64,000 bases of DNA from G963701675 sp963701675 (GTDB lineage: Bacteria > Planctomycetota > Planctomycetia > Gemmatales > Gemmataceae). The notes beneath the pieces were generated by a model, which worked only from the letters and a program-made list of their open reading frames with translations, searched no databases and was not told the origin of the DNA. The stretch lies in the NCBI GenBank assembly GCA_963701675.1, contig OY969623.1, forward strand, positions 5,084,001 to 5,148,000. The letters are read 5' to 3'. How positions within the stretch are numbered: position 1 is the stretch's first letter; the number at the start of each line of letters is the position of its first letter. Both the position numbers and the translations under genes were made by a program. Shown in pieces: positions 59,192 to 64,000 of this stretch.

Positions 59192-61224
59192 TCAGTAGTC
59201 AGTTGTCCGTTGTCAGGAACTATCAGGCGATGGCGACGGTAGATGCTGACCGTGCATCCGTAGAGGGAGAAATGGCGCTGGTCGGTCAGGTAGAAGGTGG
59301 ATTGCTTCACCAGCCAGTCGCGGAATTGAAGGGCCAGCGCTGGGTCTTGGCCGGTGATTTCGTGCAGGTAGGTTTCGGGTGGCACGTCGATAAACACCAG
59401 GGCATCGAGACCGCTGTCATCGGACGGTGTGCCGAGAGATTTCCAATCGACAATGAGGTTCTTCCGCTTGCCACCTGCTTCCATGTAGCTCCAGCGCAAC
59501 AAGTGTTTGATTTCCATGGTGGAGAACATAGCCACTCGTTTGGCGTCGCCAATCGCTGCCAGGTAATAGTCGGTGATGTCACGCGTGCTGGCCGGGAGAT
59601 AATCGTTGTGCCCGCGCTCCGGTGAATCGCCGGCACTGACGAAAGCCGGGGCCTGAGCGATCGCAAACAACGCAACGGCGCTCGTCCCTAATGCGGGCGC
59701 TAAGTTCCCCCAACGCGGATTCATTCGTCGTGGAATTAGATTGGCGAATCCGACACCCGCCAACACCCAACCTGCGGCGATCCAGGAGTGAAGAAATCGG
59801 CTCTTTTGATTAGGGTGCGGAATGGTTGCAGCCGCCGAGATCATGACAAACAAGATCACGGCAAACGCGCCCGGCCGCAGCCGCCGATAAGTTGCCAATG
59901 CGACGGCCATCAACGTGGCCGCTAGGAAAACGCTCACGACGCCGAAATGGTAATCATTGACGGCGCTTTCCGCGTAGAACGTCGCCGATGCGCCGAAATC
60001 ATGCTTCGGGTTCTCGCCGCCGTTGGCGAATAGGTACCACAGCCAATATCCCAACCGCTTCGGCCAGAGAAACCAAAGCGCTACGGGTAGTACGTGCCAA
60101 AGCAGAATGCAGCGGAATTCGGGTTGGAATGTAGCCGGCACACTCCGTGTGCCGAGCTGCTCCGCACACGGAGTGTGCGGGCTACCATTCTGAAGTCTTG
60201 ACACCCGTTCTTTTCGCGTTCGAATCCACCATGCAACGACGCGAATGAAAACGATGACGTAGATGAGGTGGAGAATATTGTGCGGCGACTGAATCGAAAC
60301 GCCTCGGCCTGCGATTTCGAACGTCCCCCCGCCGCCGACAAGGACAGCACCCAACAAGACGGCCAAAGCAGCCACGACGTAGTTGAGAGAGTTTCGGCTC
60401 TCCTTCCGCACTATACCCCGCCAATCGACCGGCGTGATCCACTCACGAATTCCCACGAAGACAGCACGTGGCCGGGCGGCGATGGTGGAGGCCAAGATCG
60501 CGAACACCACCAATGACCAATAGTTGTACTTGAGAAAAAACAGAGCCGTCAGCGACATACCGAGGCCGCACCAAGCCCACAAGCGGCGGTCCTGAACGGC
60601 CACCGTATAGAGATAAAGGGCGGCCAACGACAGGCACGCGCCCAAACTTTCGAGCATGATGTCCGTGGCATACGCTCGGTGCGCGGGGCTGGACAGGATG
60701 AAGATCGCCGCGACGAACCCAGCAAGATTTCCGTAACGCGGTGCCAGCCGCCGGGCCGTCAAGAACCCGAAAACGATGGTCCCCGCCCAGCCGGCCAGAC
60801 TCGGTAGGACGGCGAGTTGGAACTGGACGCCGCCGATCAACAAGACGACGGCAACCAGGATTCCGTGCAAAGGAGGCCAGGTCCGGGCGCCGTCCAAGTC
60901 GGTCAGCAATTGACCGATGTCGCCGTGCAAGATGTCCTGTGCCAGACTTAGTCCGAGGAGATAATGTGCGTTACGATCGTGAACCAGGCTGCCCCAGAGT
61001 AGCCGAGCGGAGTCAGCAAATTGGCCGAAAGTGAAAACGGCAAGCGCTACCGATGCCATGACCACCACTGCGAGCGCGATCCAGTCAATCCACGTCCGGC
61101 TCCTCGTTGTCGGCGCCGGCGTGGACTTCCATTTCAGCCATTGGGCGAGGAGCGAAGATCGAGACGGCTTGCGAGCTAACGGAGTTTCGAGTTTGGTCGT
61201 TGGCATCGCGTCCATTCCTGCCAT
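59167..61224 (-). CDS. GT39/ArnT-like membrane glycosyltransferase
   Basis: 685 residues, about twelve membrane spans. The first periplasmic loop 'LSLAQDILHGDIGQLLTDLD' and 'RTWPPLHGILVAVVLLIGGV' match the PMT_2/GT39 fold, which uses polyprenyl-phosphate sugars. A segment near 350-372 ('NGSPHTPCAEQLGTRSVPAT') is the translation of a palindromic repeat (60,131-60,185), and the C-terminus 'VPDNGQLTTDY' derives from a GTCCGTTGTC repeat. So both a loop and the tail are repeat-derived. Confidence 0.82.
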   Translation of the reverse strand: MAGMDAMPTTKLETPLARKPSRSSLLAQWLKWKSTPAPTTRSRTWIDWIALAVVVMASVALAVFTFGQFADSARLLWGSLVHDRNAHYLLGLSLAQDILHGDIGQLLTDLDGARTWPPLHGILVAVVLLIGGVQFQLAVLPSLAGWAGTIVFGFLTARRLAPRYGNLAGFVAAIFILSSPAHRAYATDIMLESLGACLSLAALYLYTVAVQDRRLWAWCGLGMSLTALFFLKYNYWSLVVFAILASTIAARPRAVFVGIREWITPVDWRGIVRKESRNSLNYVVAALAVLLGAVLVGGGGTFEIAGRGVSIQSPHNILHLIYVIVFIRVVAWWIRTRKERVSRLQNGSPHTPCAEQLGTRSVPATFQPEFRCILLWHVLPVALWFLWPKRLGYWLWYLFANGGENPKHDFGASATFYAESAVNDYHFGVVSVFLAATLMAVALATYRRLRPGAFAVILFVMISAAATIPHPNQKSRFLHSWIAAGWVLAGVGFANLIPRRMNPRWGNLAPALGTSAVALFAIAQAPAFVSAGDSPERGHNDYLPASTRDITDYYLAAIGDAKRVAMFSTMEIKHLLRWSYMEAGGKRKNLIVDWKSLGTPSDDSGLDALVFIDVPPETYLHEITGQDPALALQFRDWLVKQSTFYLTDQRHFSLYGCTVSIYRRHRLIVPDNGQLTTDYFSSGHG
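59186..59222 (+). repeat. GTAGTCAGTTGTCCGTTGTC-type repeat
   Basis: Short degenerate repeat of the GTCAG/GTCCG word family lying across the convergent ends of the M24-like and GT39 genes. Confidence 0.55.
60131..60185 (-). repeat. Palindromic REP-like element inside the GT39 gene
   Basis: 55 bp. CACACTCCGTGTGC and its complement occur on both sides of a short centre, with GTAGCC / GGCTAC ends. GTAG is the classic 5' tetranucleotide of REP elements. It keeps the reading frame of the host gene. Confidence 0.75.
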
Positions 61225-61285
61225 GAGCGGATTCCATTCGGGCCGGGCAGTTTACCGTTTAATCAAGGGTGAGGTCAATTGAAGA

Positions 61286-61358
61286 GGCGAGCCGGAAGCG
61301 TCAGTGCCCGGAGGTCTCCGGGCCGAAGACCTCCGGGCACTAACGCTTCCGGCTCGCC
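61286..61358. repeat. 73-bp near-perfect palindrome between divergent genes
   Basis: Arms of 32 bases pair at 31 positions (16 bp, one C/A mismatch, 15 bp) around a 9-base loop. It sits between the divergent GT39 and metallo-hydrolase starts, where it may affect both promoters. Sequence family (GGCGAGCCGGAAGCG.. GTGCCCGGAGG) differs from the other REPs here. Confidence 0.85.
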
Positions 61359-61427
61359 CACCGTGCGTCGCGTTGATTTTCAGTGTGAAAGCCATATGTA
61401 GCCAATAAACCCATGAGGATCCCTTAC

Positions 61428-62114
61428 ATGGCAACTCGCGTATGCTGGCTTGGTCACTCCGCCCTATTGTTCGAGAGCGACGGCAAACATGTGCTCGTCG
61501 ATCCGTTCTTGACCGGCAACCCGGCCGCGTCGACGACGGCCGACAAGGTCCCGGCCGACTTCATCCTCGTCTCGCACGGCCACGGCGATCACGTCGGCGA
61601 CACCATCGCCATCGCGGAACGGACCAAGGCCACCGTGGTGTGCAACTTCGAAATCAGCCAATGGCTGTCGAAGAAGGGTCTCAGCAAAGTCCACGGCCCA
61701 CAACACGGCGGCGGCGTCGAACTAGCCTTTGGCCGTGTCAAGCTCACCCTGGCCTTCCACGGCTCCGCGCTTCCCGACGGCGCCAACGGCGGCAACCCGT
61801 GCGGCTTCCTCATGTACTTCAAGGACGGCAAAAAGGTCTACGACGCGGCCGATACCGGTCTCTTCGGCGACATGAAGCTCATCGGCGAGGAAGGAATTGA
61901 CCTGGCAATCCTGCCCATCGGCGACTACTACACCATGGGCCCCGACGACTCCCTCCGAGCCATCAACCTGATCCAGCCGAAGAAGGTAATCCCCATCCAC
62001 TACGACACCTTCCCGCCGATCAAGCAGGACGTCAACGCCTGGGCCGACCGCGTACGGAAGGTGACGAAAGCCGAACCAGTGGTGCTGAAACCGGGGGACT
62101 GGGCGGAGGTGTGA
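61428..62114 (+). CDS. UPF0173-type metal-dependent hydrolase (metallo-beta-lactamase fold)
   Basis: 228 residues from 'MATRVCWLGHSALLFESDGK'. Metal ligands are present as 'ILVSHGHGDHVGDT' (HxHxDH), a later His in 'LAFHGSALPDG', Asp in 'YDAADTGLFGDM' and His in 'VIPIHYDTFPPI'. Homologues are YtkL/UPF0173 proteins of unknown substrate. The last 62 bases occur again at 62,849-62,910, with only synonymous changes, behind the MazEF-like cassette. Confidence 0.9.
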   Translation: MATRVCWLGHSALLFESDGKHVLVDPFLTGNPAASTTADKVPADFILVSHGHGDHVGDTIAIAERTKATVVCNFEISQWLSKKGLSKVHGPQHGGGVELAFGRVKLTLAFHGSALPDGANGGNPCGFLMYFKDGKKVYDAADTGLFGDMKLIGEEGIDLAILPIGDYYTMGPDDSLRAINLIQPKKVIPIHYDTFPPIKQDVNAWADRVRKVTKAEPVVLKPGDWAEV

Positions 62115-62115
62115 G
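62054..62115 (+). repeat. Direct repeat, hydrolase 3' end (copy 1)
   Basis: 62 bases ending the metallo-hydrolase gene, codons for 'RKVTKAEPVVLKPGDWAEV' and the stop. Matches 62849-62910 at 57 of 62 positions. Confidence 0.85.
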
Positions 62116-62168
62116 ATGGCGTGCGTGTTCTTGGTGGTCGGAAAGCGCCGGGCTAACATGCTCCGCAG

Positions 62169-62528
62169 TCAGGGCGCGCCCACACAGATGGCGATGGCAT
62201 TGGCGATGTCATCCAACTGGCTGGGCGTCAGTTCCCCCAGCCGGTCGAGGAACCGGGTTTCCGAAACGGACTTTACCTGAAAGGCATCGGCCCCGGAGTC
62301 TTTTGTCAGACCGTTGGTTGGCGTTGGCGTCAGGTGTACAAACCAAGGGTAGCTCGAATACTGCGGTTTCCATTCCGTTATTGGGACCACGACCTTCAGC
62401 CGGAGGCGGCCGATGGCGTTCTCATTGATGACGACTGCCATGCGGACCTTCTTGATCTCATCACCTTCGGCCGGGTCGAACCGAATCCGCCACACCTCGC
62501 CCCTAACGGGAGCCGGATTCGTCGTCAT
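62169..62528 (-). CDS. MazF/PemK-type toxin
   Basis: 119 residues. 'RGEVWRIRFDPAEGDEIKKV' then 'RMAVVINENAIGRLRLKVVV' and 'RFLDRLGELTPSQLDDIANA' follow the PemK/MazF mRNA-interferase pattern (conserved GEVW strand, 'V.VVPIT' core and 'DRLG.L' end). Typical length. Downstream partner of the antitoxin gene, which overlaps it by 26 nt. Convergent with the metallo-hydrolase gene. Confidence 0.88.
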   Translation of the reverse strand: MTTNPAPVRGEVWRIRFDPAEGDEIKKVRMAVVINENAIGRLRLKVVVPITEWKPQYSSYPWFVHLTPTPTNGLTKDSGADAFQVKSVSETRFLDRLGELTPSQLDDIANAIAICVGAP

Positions 62529-62799
62529 CTAGTTCTTCCTCGCTAAATGCTTCAAACCCGGTCAGGTCTTTGTCGGAATGGTAATCTGGTTCCGCTATTG
62601 CCGCGGCGGCGGCCAGGATAGCCTGTCGTTGCTCACGTGGCATCCTCCGCAGGTCCCCTGGAGTAACCCGAGGTGCCGCAACTGGTGAAACCTCCAGGCG
62701 AGCCGGCTGCACGTGGATTTCAACGCGCGCCCCCTCCGGCAATGGCGAATCGGGAACGACGACGCCATTCGTTACGACGCCCGGCATGATGATGGACAT
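62503..62799 (-). CDS. Antitoxin of the MazEF-like pair
   Basis: 98 residues. 'MSIIMPGVVTNGVVVPDSPL' with 'PEGARVEIHVQP' is an AbrB/DUF104-like antitoxin beta domain (~1-35). A linker and an acidic C-terminus ('EAFSEEELDDDESGSR') then lie over the toxin. The overlap with the toxin gene indicates coupled translation. Confidence 0.85.
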   Translation of the reverse strand: MSIIMPGVVTNGVVVPDSPLPEGARVEIHVQPARLEVSPVAAPRVTPGDLRRMPREQRQAILAAAAAIAEPDYHSDKDLTGFEAFSEEELDDDESGSR

Positions 62800-62848
62800 G
62801 ACTCATCCCTCCGTTGGTGCAGTCATTGTAACGAGCCGCTCTCAGCAA

Positions 62849-62910
62849 CGGAAGGTAACGAAGGCGGAACCGGTGGTGCTGAAACCGGGGGACTGGGCAG
62901 AGGTGTGAGG
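62849..62910 (+). pseudogene. Detached 3' end of a metallo-hydrolase gene (copy 2)
   Basis: Second copy of the metallo-hydrolase 3' end, complete with in-frame TGA. All five differences from copy 1 are at third codon positions and synonymous (GTG/GTA, AAA/AAG, GCC/GCG, CCA/CCG, GCG/GCA), so it evolved as coding sequence before it was cut off. It lies on the far side of the toxin-antitoxin cassette. Confidence 0.8.
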
Positions 62911-63023
62911 TTTGGGGTTTGAGTCCGAGGTCAAGTGACGACATTGTGGGGAACGGCTCATGCGGAACGTGAGTCGACGCCGGCCATCAAACCGGCAATG
63001 GAAAGGTCCTCATCCAGATCAGG

Positions 63024-63254
63024 TCAATGAAGGCCGATTCCGCCGCCGCCGCCGATCTCATACCGCTTCCGCTGCCGAGGTGTAGCTTGTTGCAGGGTGG
63101 GGAACCACACCATTGGCACGCTCAGAATGCGGCCGTCCGTAAGTGACACATGCATCATCTCGGCATCGAAATCGACTGCCTTGGCTAACGCTGTGGCCGG
63201 TACGTACGCACGTTTGAGTTTGGGCGTCTTATTCGTGGCCGTTGTCTTGCTCAT
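63024..63254 (-). CDS. DUF2442 protein
   Basis: 76 residues from 'MSKTTATNKTPKLKRAYVPA'. 'MMHVSLTDGRILSVPMVWFP' followed by 'TLQQATPRQRKRYEIGGGGG' is the DUF2442 signature (L.DGR.(I/L)SVP..W(F/Y)PRL..A). DUF2442 genes usually follow a DUF4160 gene in a toxin-antitoxin-like pair. The usual partner appears here only as a degraded fragment just upstream. Confidence 0.85.
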   Translation of the reverse strand: MSKTTATNKTPKLKRAYVPATALAKAVDFDAEMMHVSLTDGRILSVPMVWFPTLQQATPRQRKRYEIGGGGGIGLH

Positions 63255-63395
63255 CTTCTGTGGGGAAGTGCCATTCCATGCCTCCAAAAGTTCACGCGGA
63301 TGGTTTGGGGACCGTCGATGATCCATCTGTGCCAATCGCAAATCGCGACGCTTGACATAGGCCAGACGGCATGGTTGAATGGCGACGGCTATCAT
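63255..63395 (-). pseudogene. Remnant of a DUF4160 gene
   Basis: The reading frame upstream of DUF2442 ends 'RELLEAWNGTSPQKM', which matches the usual DUF4160 C-terminus (LLEAWNEFF-like) directly before the DUF2442 start. The rest of the domain, including the HVHV(x)R motif, is not recognisable in any frame. Confidence 0.5.
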
Positions 63396-63526
63396 CCGTC
63401 AACCCAACATTCCAAAGCGTCCGTTCAGCGCCGTCAATGGTGAAAGCCGTAGGTTACCTAGGTGTCTTGTGTTCTCCAAGAGCGAGTGCGAGCCGCATGA
63501 TGCCCTAACGTAAGGAGCTGTTGGAG

Positions 63527-64000
63527 ATGGCAGAACAACAACCATTTGCCGATGTTGGACTCGCCACGAATCCGGAACCTCGTTGTGCGTGCGTTCTATT
63601 GCTAGATGTGTCGGGATCGATGGCGGAGATCGTAAGCGATGCCGGTCAGGATCTGGGTTACACCGTCCAACAAGATGGCAAGACATACCGAGCCGCATCC
63701 GGTGGGGTTACGAAGATAGACAAAGTCAACGAGGGGATACGAGCGTATCACACGGACCTAATGGGGGACTCACTTGCCGCACAACGTGTAGAGGTATCGA
63801 TCATCACATTCGGAAACACCGTGCAAACAGTCAATCCATTTGTGACCGCCCATGAATTTACACCTCCGACGCTGGTTGCCAACGGAGAAACACCGATGGG
63901 GGCAGCGATCCTGCAAGCAATCGAAGCCGTCGACGAGCGTAAACGAACGTACAAGCAAAACGGACTTCACTACTACCGTCCTTGGATTTTCTTCATAACG
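63527..64000 (+). CDS. vWA-domain protein, TerY-like (partial, runs off window)
   Basis: 158 residues visible from 'MAEQQPFADVGLATNPEPRC', with AAGGAG upstream. The von Willebrand A MIDAS is intact: 'CVLLLDVSGSMAEI' (DxSGS) and 'VANGETPMGAAI' (the Thr); 'VEVSIITFGNTVQTVNPFVT' is the following strand. TerY-type vWA proteins belong to tellurite/stress (TerY-phosphatase-kinase) systems, so a PP2C phosphatase and a kinase gene may follow beyond the window. Confidence 0.85.
   Translation, partial: MAEQQPFADVGLATNPEPRCACVLLLDVSGSMAEIVSDAGQDLGYTVQQDGKTYRAASGGVTKIDKVNEGIRAYHTDLMGDSLAAQRVEVSIITFGNTVQTVNPFVTAHEFTPPTLVANGETPMGAAILQAIEAVDERKRTYKQNGLHYYRPWIFFIT

Overview
The window looks like chromosomal DNA of a planctomycete, probably of the Gemmata/Pirellula type. 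The evidence is a secreted protein rich in Cys and YTV-like motifs (40.7-42.5 kb), two exported proteins with the 'LEDR..L' N-terminal motif, a TIGR03009-like protein, very large surface proteins unique to this type of genome, many VapC-type toxin-antitoxin pairs, and abundant palindromic REP-type repeats. No rRNA, tRNA, CRISPR array, phage or plasmid backbone was recognised.

Layout. 0-4 kb: a gene-poor start, an orphan antitoxin-like gene, a REP-associated (Y1/HUH) transposase flanked by its own inverted REP palindromes, and an FG-GAP-like exported protein. 4-9.1 kb: a tight minus-strand operon of a C26 amidase, an esterase, an ATP-grasp ligase, a circularly permuted ATP-grasp ligase and a YbdK/GCS2 carboxylate-amine ligase, which reads as a peptide/amide-forming small-molecule pathway. 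9.2-12.5 kb: a VapBC pair, three tiny lipoproteins, a TPR lipoprotein and gluQRS. 12.5-21.4 kb: giant beta-rich, membrane-anchored proteins coupled to a GT87 glycosyltransferase. 21.5-34.4 kb: housekeeping and envelope genes (NYN-LOTUS, TIGR03009, TolC, SppA, DHH phosphoesterase, EVE protein, O-antigen-ligase-like and other polytopic envelope proteins, LigD-PE-like protein). 35-40.35 kb: a very GC-rich block (GntR, ABC ATPase, permease, S9 peptidase) that looks imported from a gammaproteobacterium. 40.7-45.6 kb: YTV protein, YdjY-like lipoprotein, VapBC, beta-helix protein. 45.6-53.4 kb: a stress/regulatory island (two DUF2294 proteins, GlsB, CsrA, response regulator, sigma factor, two paralogous exported proteins, GYF_2 protein, FKBP). 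It contains two copies of a structured RNA that ends in a strong terminator. 53.7-64 kb: DUF4058, CoA-transferase pair, ureohydrolase, gamma-carbonic-anhydrase-like protein, degenerate M24-like protein, GT39, metallo-hydrolase, a MazEF-like cassette between two copies of the hydrolase 3' end, DUF2442, and the start of a TerY-like vWA protein.

Most notable points: (1) the duplicated ~150-nt RNA at 46.1-46.3 and 50.65-50.8 kb, with pairing-preserving substitutions; (2) the amidoligase operon; (3) the MazEF cassette bracketed by two copies of a gene 3' end that differ only at synonymous sites; (4) REP elements read in frame as protein segments; (5) at least six genes broken by single-base frameshifts, which may reflect uncorrected indels in the assembly rather than biology. 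All functional calls come from reading the sequence and family knowledge; no search was run.
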